In this document: one piece after another, positions 8,595-17,002 of the stretch
Layout of the letters: every line of letters begins with the position of its first letter
Numbering within the stretch: the stretch's first letter is position 1
Assembly: GCA_002746215.1 (NCBI GenBank)
Contig: NVWI01000008.1
Span: 104,859-140,025 of the forward strand
Direction of reading: 5' to 3'
DNA: 35,167 nt
Source of the DNA: SAR86 cluster bacterium
GTDB lineage: Bacteria > Pseudomonadota > Gammaproteobacteria > Pseudomonadales > Pseudohongiellaceae
The notes under the pieces: generated by a model
What the model saw: the letters and a program-made list of their open reading frames with translations, nothing else
Told to the model about the DNA's origin: nothing
Database searches by the model: none
Made by a program: the position numbers and the translations under genes

Positions 8595-10622
8595 TTAAAA
8601 TGGGTGAACGGCCTGAATCATCGCCGCTATTTCGTTTCTGTGGCTGGACACAAATTGATCCGTCAAATGCTGATTATCGCGATAAACAATTTCATTGTTT
8701 GCCTCTGCTTTACAGATTCCATTTGGGCAGACTATTGCGTTTAAGTCCAGCAAACTAACATTTGAAAAAGACGCTGCTGCCAATGAGATACCTGCCATCA
8801 TGTCTGAAGCAGAATTAATTTCTGGTTGGTAAGTACAACTTGTAATCTTCGCGAGAAAATCAGGTTGCCAGGATTTTCGTGCTAGGCAGCCGGGGCCATC
8901 AAAAGGCAGATTATGGGTGCCGGGTATAATAAAGAGGTGTTTCAGCGCGGGTGTTAACTTGGTAAGCACTCGTTGTGTGCCTTCGTTCCATTGTTGTGTC
9001 GTGTAATCATATTCGGCTGAGTTACCGATAAATATTAGATCTGGGCTGAATTGATTTACATTAGAAAGGACATTATCACGCCACTCTTGACAGACTTCAT
9101 AGATCATCCCTATACGATCATAGTAAATGGATTCATCAACAATGGGGCAGGATGATTTGGTGTAAACAATAAAGCGCCAGCCAGCATTAATTAGAGGAGT
9201 GGCCAGGCCACTAAACCACTGTGCACCAACACTGTCACCAATCAGTACGGCAGTATGCTCCGCATTCTGATCCCCAAAAACACAGGCGAGAACTCTGGCG
9301 TTTTGGTACCAGTCATCACAACCAGATTGGTAAATCATAGGAAGATTACTTCTTACTTCTAGAAAAGTAATTTGCTGGGGGTTCTGAGCCTCAGAAAAAA
9401 CTTTAGTTTCCCATGTTTTCACAATAAAGAGAGCGGACAGCATAAGAACAAATGATGCGCATACTGTAAGGGCCGGCTTGATACTAAATAATCTCAAGTG
9501 TCGCAGTGGCGACTCTATTAAGGTGTAGGTTATTTGAGCGAGTAGCAATGAAATTATAATAAGAGATAAGTTTAGACCCATAGCTGGAGATGGAAAGATA
9601 ACGCCTCCCAAAACAAGAATCGGCCAATGCCATAAATACCAGGAATATGAAAGGTCACCAATTTTTTGCATCCATTTTCTAGAAAGTGTTCGGGTGATTA
9701 TCTGTGATGCGTTAGACGCCCCGGCTAATAAGATTAAGCCTGTTCCTAAAGATGGCAGCAGGGCATGGAATCCGGGATACACAACTTTTTCATCAAGATA
9801 AAGCAATGCCAGGAGGATGCAGGCAAGCCCTAAAGGCCCCGCTAATTTAAATATTTGGTCATAATTTTTATTATGGAAGCAGGAAGTCTTTGTGTGTATT
9901 AGAAGAAAAATGATGCCACCGAGGGCAAATTGCCAGCCCCGTCCAGGCATTAGATAAAAGGCTAGGGTCGGCGCTGCATAAGACCAATAAATTCCTAAAA
10001 TAAAACTGAAGAGGAAAATGCAAATTAATCCTATACGTAAATTATGAGTACTGTACTGCGCATGCTTGGGCTTGGTATCGCCGTGGGTTTTAAATAGCAG
10101 GAGAAATAAGAGCAAAGGCCATACTAGATAAAACTGCTCTTCAACGGCTAGAGACCAGGTATGCAGGAAAAGGCTGTTATCGGCTTCAGGCGCAAAATAA
10201 TTAAAGTCGGCAAAACTGAAATAGAAATTACTCAACCATAAGGGGACAGAATAAGCCGCCTTTGCCTGGTTGAGCTGCTCAAATGGTGCCAGGATAAAAT
10301 AAGCTAATAGTAAAGTGGCTATTACGACGGTTATCAGGGCTGGAAGAAGTCGTTTGAAGCGGCGCGAATAAAATTGTAGAAAGTTTATTTTATTGCTTGT
10401 CTGTACTTCTTTGATCAATAAACCAGTGATTAAATAACCGGATAAAACAAAGAAAATATCAACGCCAATGAAGCCGCCCAAAAAGCCTGGGATGCTGGCA
10501 TGAGAAAAAACAACTAATAAGATAGCTAATGCTCTCAATCCCTGAATGTCAGGTCTGAATCCTAGATGAATGATCTTGTCAAAATCATTTCTAGTGACAG
10601 ATGATGGCTTCAGTTCTTCCAT
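8595..10622 (-). CDS. OafA-type acyltransferase with C-terminal SGNH domain
   Basis: This 675-residue protein joins an acyltransferase-3 membrane domain (about 20-390) to a periplasmic SGNH hydrolase-like domain. The first part starts with FRPDIQGLRALAILLVVFSH, carrying the conserved Arg and H41, then FFVLSGYLITG. The second part has GDSVGAQ near 461 (nucleophile block) and DNQHLT near 650 (Asp-His pair). Two-domain proteins of this architecture O-acetylate lipopolysaccharide O-antigens, peptidoglycan or exopolysaccharide. Its convergence with the glycosyltransferase cluster suggests it decorates the same glycan. The 34-base gap between the two stops shows no clear terminator. Confidence 0.92.
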   Translation of the reverse strand: MEELKPSSVTRNDFDKIIHLGFRPDIQGLRALAILLVVFSHASIPGFLGGFIGVDIFFVLSGYLITGLLIKEVQTSNKINFLQFYSRRFKRLLPALITVVIATLLLAYFILAPFEQLNQAKAAYSVPLWLSNFYFSFADFNYFAPEADNSLFLHTWSLAVEEQFYLVWPLLLFLLLFKTHGDTKPKHAQYSTHNLRIGLICIFLFSFILGIYWSYAAPTLAFYLMPGRGWQFALGGIIFLLIHTKTSCFHNKNYDQIFKLAGPLGLACILLALLYLDEKVVYPGFHALLPSLGTGLILLAGASNASQIITRTLSRKWMQKIGDLSYSWYLWHWPILVLGGVIFPSPAMGLNLSLIIISLLLAQITYTLIESPLRHLRLFSIKPALTVCASFVLMLSALFIVKTWETKVFSEAQNPQQITFLEVRSNLPMIYQSGCDDWYQNARVLACVFGDQNAEHTAVLIGDSVGAQWFSGLATPLINAGWRFIVYTKSSCPIVDESIYYDRIGMIYEVCQEWRDNVLSNVNQFSPDLIFIGNSAEYDYTTQQWNEGTQRVLTKLTPALKHLFIIPGTHNLPFDGPGCLARKSWQPDFLAKITSCTYQPEINSASDMMAGISLAAASFSNVSLLDLNAIVCPNGICKAEANNEIVYRDNQHLTDQFVSSHRNEIAAMIQAVHPF

Positions 10623-10757
10623 TATTTATTGACTATTTAAATGCTTGAAATTCAGCATGGCATAGCTATTTTACAGGCACAAGCTGGCTTCATAAAAATG
10701 TGATTTGGGTAGGAAAATAAGAGAAAAATAAAAAATTCGATGCTTATAGTAATTAAA

Positions 10758-11594
10758 TCAAACAAAACGCATAGAAAAATCGATTGCCCGACAATGCTTC
10801 GTAAGAGCACCTATTGAAATATAATCAACACCAGTTTCCGCAACGGCGACAATACTTACATTATCATAGCCACCGGATGCTTCCAGTAAGGCTCTGCCTT
10901 TATTTATAACAACAGCCTGGCGTAAAGTCTCCAAAGAAAAATTATCCAACATCACCGTGTCAGCCTTGGCTTTCAGCGCAATTTCAAGCTGTTCCAGTGT
11001 TTCCACCTCTACTTCAACGGGTTTTTCAGGGGCAAAGCGACGTGCATAGGCTATGGCCTCAGCTATCCCTCCGCAGGCGCTGATGTGATTCTCCTTGAGC
11101 AGGAAAGCATCATATAGTCCTAAGCGATGGTTATAGCAGCCGCCCTGAGTAACTGCGTATTTTTGTGCGAGTCGTAAGCCAGGAATGGTTTTTCGTGTAT
11201 CTAAAATTTTTACCGCTGTATGTTGCACGAGTTCAGCATAGTGCCTGGCTATAGTCGCAGTGCCAGATAATATTTGTAGAAAATTTAAAGCCGTGCGTTC
11301 TGCACTAAGAATGTTTTTTGCAGAGCCATAGGCCTTAAAAATGACATCATCGATTTGGCATTGGCTACCTTCGATCACATCCCAGTCAATTTTTATAGAG
11401 GGATCGATTTGATTAAATACTTCATTGACCCAGGGCTGGCCGCAAATTACAGCTGTCTCTCTACATATCACTTGTGCCACTGCTCTTTCTTCAGTAGGGA
11501 TAAGAGAGGCGCTTATATCGCCGCTGCCAATATCTTCTTGCAGGGCACTACGAACATTAATTTCAAGGTCTTTAAGAAAAAGGCTATTGGTCAT
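10758..11594 (-). CDS. nadC: Nicotinate-nucleotide pyrophosphorylase (quinolinate phosphoribosyltransferase)
   Basis: NadC converts quinolinate and PRPP to nicotinate mononucleotide, CO2 and pyrophosphate in de novo NAD synthesis. The 278-residue product is of normal length. Active-site elements are visible: LDTRKTIPGLR (R134, K135, R141), GGCYNHR (H156, R157), LLKENH (K167), VEVETLEQ (E197), LDNFS (D217) and the phosphate-binding LEASGGY and SIGALT segments. It is divergent from ampD, with 64 bases between start codons. The nadC-ampD pairing and the nearby pil genes match the E. coli order ppdD-nadC-ampD. Confidence 0.97.
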   Translation of the reverse strand: MTNSLFLKDLEINVRSALQEDIGSGDISASLIPTEERAVAQVICRETAVICGQPWVNEVFNQIDPSIKIDWDVIEGSQCQIDDVIFKAYGSAKNILSAERTALNFLQILSGTATIARHYAELVQHTAVKILDTRKTIPGLRLAQKYAVTQGGCYNHRLGLYDAFLLKENHISACGGIAEAIAYARRFAPEKPVEVEVETLEQLEIALKAKADTVMLDNFSLETLRQAVVINKGRALLEASGGYDNVSIVAVAETGVDYISIGALTKHCRAIDFSMRFV

Positions 11595-11658
11595 GTTGGT
11601 CTCTTTTCAATAGTAGCCGCTTCATTATAGCGTAGGCCTTTTGTGGTATAACAGAACT

Positions 11659-12201
11659 ATGAAAATTATTGATCATTGTTTGGATATTGCTCGCCAACAA
11701 CACTCTCCAAACTGTAGCGACAGGCAAGACAATGAAATCAGCCTTTTGGTGATTCATAATATTAGCCTTCCGCCGGGTCAGTTCGGTGGCCCATATATTG
11801 ATGCGCTTTTTTGCAATGAGCTGGATTGTAGTCAGCATAATTTTTTTTCGGAATTAAAAGACTTAAAAGTCTCATCACATCTGTTAATTCGAAGAGATGG
11901 TGAAATTGTTCAATATGTGCCATTCAATAAACAAGCTTGGCATGCTGGTATTTCTAACTATGAAGGCCGCGATCAATGCAATAAGTTCTCTATCGGAATC
12001 GAACTGGAAGGAACTGATCATGATGAATTTACAGCGCTTCAATATCAGGCATTAAGCACCATCACTCGTGTTTTATTGCAAACATATCCGACGCTGAGTG
12101 AAGAGAGAATAGTAGGGCATTCAGAGATAGCGCCAGAAAGGAAAACTGACCCGGGCCCTAGCTTCAATTGGCATCTCTACCGAGATGGAATAATAGTTTA
12201 A
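11659..12201 (+). CDS. ampD: 1,6-anhydro-N-acetylmuramyl-L-alanine amidase AmpD
   Basis: AmpD is a cytoplasmic zinc amidase that removes the stem peptide from anhydromuropeptides during cell-wall recycling, and so controls AmpR-type signalling. The 180-residue product has the zinc ligands H33, H154 and D164, with E115 in the IGIELEG motif and K162 matching catalytic residues of the E. coli enzyme at almost identical numbering. The ATG at 11659 is chosen over an in-frame TTG at 11641 because it gives the family's usual N terminus and length. A TATAAC at 11646-11651 lies just before the ATG. The usual partner ampE does not follow. Confidence 0.95.
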   Translation: MKIIDHCLDIARQQHSPNCSDRQDNEISLLVIHNISLPPGQFGGPYIDALFCNELDCSQHNFFSELKDLKVSSHLLIRRDGEIVQYVPFNKQAWHAGISNYEGRDQCNKFSIGIELEGTDHDEFTALQYQALSTITRVLLQTYPTLSEERIVGHSEIAPERKTDPGPSFNWHLYRDGIIV

Positions 12202-12202
12202 T

Positions 12203-12213
12203 TGGTTTTACTA
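12203..12213. promoter_or_regulatory. GntR/PdhR-type operator, site 1
   Basis: TGGTTTTACTA fits the FadR-subfamily signature TNGTNNNACNA. The left half ATTGGT (12201-12206) equals the E. coli PdhR half-site, while the right half is diverged. It begins just after the ampD stop codon, far upstream of aceE. Confidence 0.45.
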
Positions 12214-12282
12214 CAAATCTACCTGCTTGATAACTATAGTAATTAAACAAAAATATTAGGCGAATAGTGTTTAAATAGTGCA

Positions 12283-12305
12283 TTTATGTAGTAAAACTAC
12301 ATAAA
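12283..12305. promoter_or_regulatory. GntR/PdhR-type operator, site 2 (perfect palindrome)
   Basis: Two perfect 10-bp arms, TTTATGTAGT and ACTACATAAA, flank a 3-base AAA centre. The core TAGTAAAACTA fits TNGTNNNACNA of FadR-subfamily GntR regulators, the group that includes PdhR and LldR. It is the strongest of the sites upstream of aceE and is 114 bases before the start codon. Confidence 0.7.
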
Positions 12306-12344
12306 CAAAGAGCTTTACTGGAAATTCAGCATAATTTTAAGTAG

Positions 12345-12358
12345 AATTGCGCGCAATT
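12345..12358. promoter_or_regulatory. 14-bp palindrome AATTGCGCGCAATT
   Basis: This is a perfect inverted repeat between operator sites 2 and 3, touching the first base of site 3. It is the only GC-rich core in an AT-rich leader. It may be a second regulator's site, but no regulator can be named. Confidence 0.4.
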
Positions 12359-12372
12359 GTAGCTTTACTACA
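12358..12372. promoter_or_regulatory. GntR/PdhR-type operator, site 3 (degenerate)
   Basis: TGTAG and CTACA arms flank a 5-base centre. The sequence equals site 2 except for one base in the left half and the base composition of the centre. It is about 50 bases before the aceE start, a position suited to blocking transcription. Confidence 0.5.
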
Positions 12373-12418
12373 GATTTTTTTCCTAAATTGTATCCCAAGA
12401 ATTCAAGAGATCTAACCT

Positions 12419-15100
12419 ATGTCAGAGAGTAATAAAGACATCGATCAACAAGAAACCCAAGAATGGGTCGATTCGATAGCTTCAGTCATAAAAAATCAAG
12501 GCTTAGATAGAGCGCAATTTTTGCTGAAATGTCTCATTAATAAAGCCACAGAATCTGGCGATCCACTTCCTCCTGATACTCTGCATACTCCATACCGCAA
12601 TACCATTCCCGTTACTGCTGAAGAAAAAATGCCAGGTGACATGTTTATGGAGCGTAGCATCCGCAGCATTATACGCTGGAATGCGATGGCGATGGTTGTG
12701 CGTGCTAATAAGCTGGGAATGGAGTTGGGTGGTCATTTATCCTCTTTTGCGTCCAGTGCGACGCTTTATGATGTTGGATACAATTACTTTTTTCGTGGAG
12801 AAACCAATAATCAAAAAGCGGATCTGATTTTTTTCCAGGGTCACTCTTCGCCGGGAACCTATTCGCGTTCTTTTCTGGAAGGGCGCTTAACAGAAGATCA
12901 GCTTGATAATTTTCGACAAGAAGTCGATGGCAAAGGGCTTTCTTCTTACCCGCACCCCTATTTAATGCCAGATTATTGGCAGTTTCCAACTGTTTCTATG
13001 GGGCTTGGGCCGCTTCAGGCAATTTACCAGGCACATGTGATGAAGTACTTGGATAACCGAGGCCAAGTGAAACAGGGAGATCGTCAAATATGGGCGTTTT
13101 TAGGTGATGGAGAGTGTGATGAGCCCGAGTCTTTGGGTGCCATTAGCGTAGCTGGACGAGAAAAGCTGGGCAATCTGAATTTCGTAATTAATTGTAATTT
13201 ACAGCGACTTGATGGCCCAGTTCGCGGTAATGGCAAAATCATACAAGAGTTGGAAGGCATATTCCGTGGGGCTGGCTGGAATGTCATCAAGGTTGTTTGG
13301 GGCAGACACTGGGATGATTTATTGTCGAAAGATACCGAGGGTCTCTTGCAGGCTCGAATGGATGAAGTCGTAGACGGTGAATACCAGACTTATAAAAGCC
13401 GAGGCGGGTCTTATACTCGCGAGCACTTTTTTGGTACAAGCCCAGAATTACTGAAAATGGTAGAACATCTTTCTGATGATGAAATTATGAATCTTAATCG
13501 TGGTGGGCATGATCCTTTTAAAGTTTATGCCGCTTACAAACAAGCCGTAGATACCCTTGATCGACCAACAGTTATTCTTGCAAAAACTGTGAAAGGTTAT
13601 GCTTTTTCAGCCATTGAAGGTCAGAATCCTGCGCATAATGCGAAAAAACTTAGTTTAGACAGTTTGAAAGATTTTCGTGATCGTTTCGGCATTCCAATTT
13701 CAGACGAAAAACTTGATGACGTTCCCTATTATCGCCCGGATGAAAATAGTCCTGAAATGCAATATATGCGTAAGCGCCGGGAAGCTTTAGGTGGCGTCGT
13801 GCCACAACGCCGGGTGCATAGTAAAAAATTGGAAACGCCTGATTTAAGCGCATTTAAGGCTATTACAACGGGTAGCGGCGATCGAGAAATATCGACCACT
13901 ATGGCATTTGTCAGGCTGTTAACGGGCTTAGTAAAAGATAAAAAAGTGGGCGAACAAATCGTTCCAATAGTGCCGGATGAAGCACGTACTTTTGGTATGG
14001 AGGGCATGTTTCGACAGATCGGCATCTATTCAGCTTTAGGACAGCTTTATGATCCCGCTGACTCCGGTCAGGTAATGTATTACCGGGAGGATGTAAAAGG
14101 ACAGATTCTAGAAGAAGGTATAAATGAAGCTGGCGCGATGAGCTCATGGCTGGCCGCTGCAACGTCCTATAGTGTTCACGATTATCCGCTCATTCCCTTT
14201 TATATTTATTACTCCATGTTTGGTTTTCAGCGTGTGGGTGATTTGTGTTGGGCTGCTGGAGACCTTCAGGCAAGGGGCTTCTTGATTGGAGGTACTGCTG
14301 GTCGAACGACTCTAAATGGTGAAGGCTTGCAGCATCAGGATGGGCACAGCCATATCATGGCTAATACCATACCTAATTGTGTGACATATGACCCTACGTA
14401 CGCTTATGAATTGGCTGTGATCATTCAGGATGGTATGCGTCGTATGTATCAAGACGATGAAAGTGTTTTCTATTACATCACCACCATGAATGAAAATTAT
14501 GTGCAGCCAGATATGCCTAAAGCGTGCGAAGAAGGCATTATAAAAGGTATGTATTTGCTCGAAGATGGTGACAGCAAAGCTTATAAAGTCACCTCAAAAG
14601 AAAAATTACGGATTCGTTTGTTAGGCAGCGGCACGATACTGCTTGAAGCCCGAGCCGCCGCAGAGATTTTGCGCAAGGACTATAAAGTCAGCGTTGATGT
14701 CTGGAGTGTGCCGAGTTTTAATGAGTTAACCAGAGATGGCCAAGCTGCTGAGCGTTGGAATATGTTGAACCCTGAAGCAGAGCCAAAAGTGTCTTATGTA
14801 GAAGAGTGCTTGTCTAAGCAACAAGGTCCTGTAGTCGTTTCAACGGATTATATAAAACTTTATGGCGAGCAAATCAGGCCGTTTGTGCCAGCACCTTTCA
14901 AAGTGCTTGGCACTGATGGCTTCGGTCGTAGCGATAGTCGAGAAAAGCTGAGACACTTTTTCGAAGTAGACCGCAACTATATAATAGTGGCAGCACTGAA
15001 TGAGCTAGCTAAAGAAGGTAGCATAGAGCCTTCTTTAGTGAGTAAAGCTATCAAGAAATTAAAATTAGACCCGGAAAAAATTAATCCGGTTTTAGTATAG
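12419..15100 (+). CDS. aceE: Pyruvate dehydrogenase E1 component, homodimeric type
   Basis: AceE is the thiamine-diphosphate-dependent E1 that decarboxylates pyruvate and acetylates the lipoyl groups of AceF. The 893-residue length matches the E. coli enzyme (887). The ThDP/Mg motif GDGECDEPES begins at residue 229 and is followed by NCNLQRLDGPV about 28 residues later, as expected. HSSPGTYSRSFLEGRL in the N-terminal part and GEGLQHQDGHSH in the second domain are also characteristic. The ATG at 12419 has only a weak purine-rich upstream sequence. aceF follows 15 bases later, so the two are an operon. Three GntR-type operator sequences precede it, suggesting pyruvate-responsive control like PdhR, although no pdhR is present here. 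Confidence 0.98.
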   Translation: MSESNKDIDQQETQEWVDSIASVIKNQGLDRAQFLLKCLINKATESGDPLPPDTLHTPYRNTIPVTAEEKMPGDMFMERSIRSIIRWNAMAMVVRANKLGMELGGHLSSFASSATLYDVGYNYFFRGETNNQKADLIFFQGHSSPGTYSRSFLEGRLTEDQLDNFRQEVDGKGLSSYPHPYLMPDYWQFPTVSMGLGPLQAIYQAHVMKYLDNRGQVKQGDRQIWAFLGDGECDEPESLGAISVAGREKLGNLNFVINCNLQRLDGPVRGNGKIIQELEGIFRGAGWNVIKVVWGRHWDDLLSKDTEGLLQARMDEVVDGEYQTYKSRGGSYTREHFFGTSPELLKMVEHLSDDEIMNLNRGGHDPFKVYAAYKQAVDTLDRPTVILAKTVKGYAFSAIEGQNPAHNAKKLSLDSLKDFRDRFGIPISDEKLDDVPYYRPDENSPEMQYMRKRREALGGVVPQRRVHSKKLETPDLSAFKAITTGSGDREISTTMAFVRLLTGLVKDKKVGEQIVPIVPDEARTFGMEGMFRQIGIYSALGQLYDPADSGQVMYYREDVKGQILEEGINEAGAMSSWLAAATSYSVHDYPLIPFYIYYSMFGFQRVGDLCWAAGDLQARGFLIGGTAGRTTLNGEGLQHQDGHSHIMANTIPNCVTYDPTYAYELAVIIQDGMRRMYQDDESVFYYITTMNENYVQPDMPKACEEGIIKGMYLLEDGDSKAYKVTSKEKLRIRLLGSGTILLEARAAAEILRKDYKVSVDVWSVPSFNELTRDGQAAERWNMLNPEAEPKVSYVEECLSKQQGPVVVSTDYIKLYGEQIRPFVPAPFKVLGTDGFGRSDSREKLRHFFEVDRNYIIVAALNELAKEGSIEPSLVSKAIKKLKLDPEKINPVLV

Positions 15101-15115
15101 AAGTAGGAGAAAATT

Positions 15116-16795
15116 GTGTCCCTGGAAAAAATAACAATTCCTGATTTGGGTGATTCGGCAGATGTCGAAGTCATTGAGGTTTTAGTTTCACCAGGTGATG
15201 AGATTCAGGAAAATGATTCTCTGTTAGTTTTGGAAACTGATAAAGCGGCCATGGAAATTCCAGCTGCTAGCGCCGGGGTTATAAAAGAAGTATTAGTGAA
15301 AGTCGGTGATACAGTTAGCCAGGGACATGAAATTATTGTCTTGGAAAGCATTTCTGCTGGTAGTGATTCTGACGATACTTCTAAAGAAAGCGTAAACACA
15401 GAAACAAACGTTGAAGCCGAATCTTCTAGCAAAAAAGTTGAAGAAGTTGAGCCGCCTGTTGAAGAGCAGAAAAACCAGAGTGTAGACAGTACAGAAACAT
15501 CAGTTGTCGATATTGTTATACCTGATCTAGGCGCTGATGATGCGGTTGAAGTCATTGATGTGCTTGTGTCAATTGGTGATGAAGTTAATGTCGATGATGG
15601 CTTGCTTACTCTGGAAACTGACAAAGCTGCAATGGATGTGCCCGCACCTTTTAGCGGTAAGATTACTGATATAAAAGTTAAAGTTGGTGATAAGGTGATA
15701 ACTGGCGCTGTTATTATGCTTGCAGAAACTTCTGCTGACGTAAGTGCTGAATCGAAACAAGAAGCAAAACCTAAACAAGCAAGCGCTGATGTTGCTGCTT
15801 CAAGCTCTCCAGTCATTCAAGCTGTTTCGCCCCCCCAACAAGCCTCTCAACAAACCTCCCAACAGGCAATTGGGCCAAAAGACAATTCTGAAGTTTATGC
15901 TGGCCCGGCAGTTAGAAAATTTGCTCGTGAACTAGGCGTTGACCTGACACAAGTTGCGGGTACAGGAACAAAAAGTCGCATCCTTAAAGAAGATGTGCAG
16001 GCCTTTGTAAAAACGACTATCCAGGGAGGAGGGGCTTCGTCATCAAGTGGTGCAGCTTTTGCTTTGCCTCAGATTAAGGATATTGATTTCAGTCAGTTTG
16101 GAGAAATTGAAGAAATTGAGATGAGTAAATTACATCAGCTGACTTCTCGGAATATGTCTCAAAACTGGCTAACCGTTCCACATGTCACTCAATTTGAAGA
16201 AGCTGATGTGACAGATTTAGAAGATTTTAGAGCGGCACAGAAAGCTCTTGCTGAGAAAAAAGGCCTCAAACTTTCGCCATTACCATTTATCGTTAAAGCC
16301 TGTGCTCAGGCCTTGACTGAATTTCCACAATTTAATGTGTCTATACATTCGTCTGGCAGTAAATTAATCCAGAAAAAATATGTGAATATTGGCGTTGCAG
16401 TAGCAACACCCGCAGGCTTGATGGTACCAGTGGTGAAGGATGCTGATCAGAAGTCAGTGTGGGATATTACAGCAGAAATAACCGAACTTAGTCAGAAGGC
16501 TAAAGACCGTAAACTCACTAAAGAGGACATGGCAGGCGGTTGTTTTACTGTTTCAAGTCTTGGCAATATTGGTGGCGCAGGCTTTACACCAATTGTTAAT
16601 GCCCCTGAAGTTGCCATTCTGGGTGTTTCTAAAACAACAGTAAAACCCGTTTGGATGAATAATGAGTTTGTGCCACGTAAGATGCTGCCGTTTTCCTTGT
16701 CTTACGACCATCGTGCCGTGAATGGTGTAGATGGTGGACTATTTTGTCAGTATCTCAATCAATTACTGAGTGATATCCGCTTAATGGTACTGTAG
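15116..16795 (+). CDS. aceF: Pyruvate dehydrogenase E2, dihydrolipoamide acetyltransferase
   Basis: AceF is the core of the pyruvate dehydrogenase complex and transfers acetyl groups from lipoyl-lysine to CoA. The 559-residue protein has two lipoyl domains with lipoylated K43 and K170 (both in LETDKAAM), linkers rich in Ser, Gln and Ala, a peripheral subunit-binding domain (about 261-297) and a catalytic domain. The catalytic motif reads SYDHRAVNG, with H532 and an Asn (N536) where E. coli has Asp; Asn here also occurs in pseudomonad-type E2p. E. coli AceF has three lipoyl domains, so this is the two-domain form. It starts at GTG, supported by AGGAG at 15105-15109. No lpd gene follows. Confidence 0.97.
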   Translation: MSLEKITIPDLGDSADVEVIEVLVSPGDEIQENDSLLVLETDKAAMEIPAASAGVIKEVLVKVGDTVSQGHEIIVLESISAGSDSDDTSKESVNTETNVEAESSSKKVEEVEPPVEEQKNQSVDSTETSVVDIVIPDLGADDAVEVIDVLVSIGDEVNVDDGLLTLETDKAAMDVPAPFSGKITDIKVKVGDKVITGAVIMLAETSADVSAESKQEAKPKQASADVAASSSPVIQAVSPPQQASQQTSQQAIGPKDNSEVYAGPAVRKFARELGVDLTQVAGTGTKSRILKEDVQAFVKTTIQGGGASSSSGAAFALPQIKDIDFSQFGEIEEIEMSKLHQLTSRNMSQNWLTVPHVTQFEEADVTDLEDFRAAQKALAEKKGLKLSPLPFIVKACAQALTEFPQFNVSIHSSGSKLIQKKYVNIGVAVATPAGLMVPVVKDADQKSVWDITAEITELSQKAKDRKLTKEDMAGGCFTVSSLGNIGGAGFTPIVNAPEVAILGVSKTTVKPVWMNNEFVPRKMLPFSLSYDHRAVNGVDGGLFCQYLNQLLSDIRLMVL

Positions 16796-16854
16796 TGAGT
16801 AGATTAGAATGGTTGTCGGGAGTATTGCCTGGTCGCCCTTCGATCCTCTTATTT

Positions 16855-16921
16855 CGTAAGTTCGGCGCTGGGAACTCGACGCCTTGCGACTCAGGTAGCC
16901 TCGCTCGAATCCGAACTTTCG
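16855..16921. repeat. Long-loop inverted repeat in a GC-rich intergenic segment
   Basis: Arms CGTAAGTTCGG (16855-16865) and CCGAACTTTCG (16911-16921) pair at 10 of 11 positions around 45 bases that themselves contain a GGCG...CGCC hairpin. A second outer pairing, GAGTATT (16820-16826) with AATACTC, is possible. The segment between aceF and yajQ is richer in G and C than its surroundings. It could be a structured RNA, an aceF terminator variant or part of a dispersed repeat. There is no T tract, so a simple terminator is unlikely. Confidence 0.45.
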
Positions 16922-16954
16922 TGACGAGAGAAAACATCTCAACGGACTCCCAGA

Positions 16955-16960
16955 TATAAT
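16955..16960 (+). promoter_or_regulatory. Probable -10 box upstream of yajQ
   Basis: A consensus TATAAT lies 42 bases before the yajQ start codon. No convincing -35 hexamer is seen 16-18 bases upstream, so the promoter may be activator-dependent or the box fortuitous. Confidence 0.4.
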
Positions 16961-17002
16961 ACTCTCGGTTCAGAAATATCACTTAAACAAAGGATAAGCG
17001 TT

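Noticed and set aside
13729-14162. Overlapping minus-strand frames inside aceE
   Set aside because: They are shadows of the well-supported aceE gene in other frames.
15205-15816. 203-codon open frame antisense to aceF
   Set aside because: It is the complement of the lipoyl domains and Ser/Ala-rich linkers of aceF. Its Ser/Thr/Ile-rich composition is what that antisense frame gives, and it has no domain or Shine-Dalgarno support.
15116-16795. Defective AceF active site because of Asn in the DHRxxDG motif
   Set aside because: Asn at this position is also found in pseudomonad-type E2p enzymes, so it is a lineage feature and not a sign of inactivity.
16755-16982. 75-codon minus-strand frame across the aceF-yajQ gap
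   Set aside because: It runs through the aceF end and the self-pairing segment, has no ribosome-binding site and no recognisable domain. The segment is better viewed as structured or repeat DNA.
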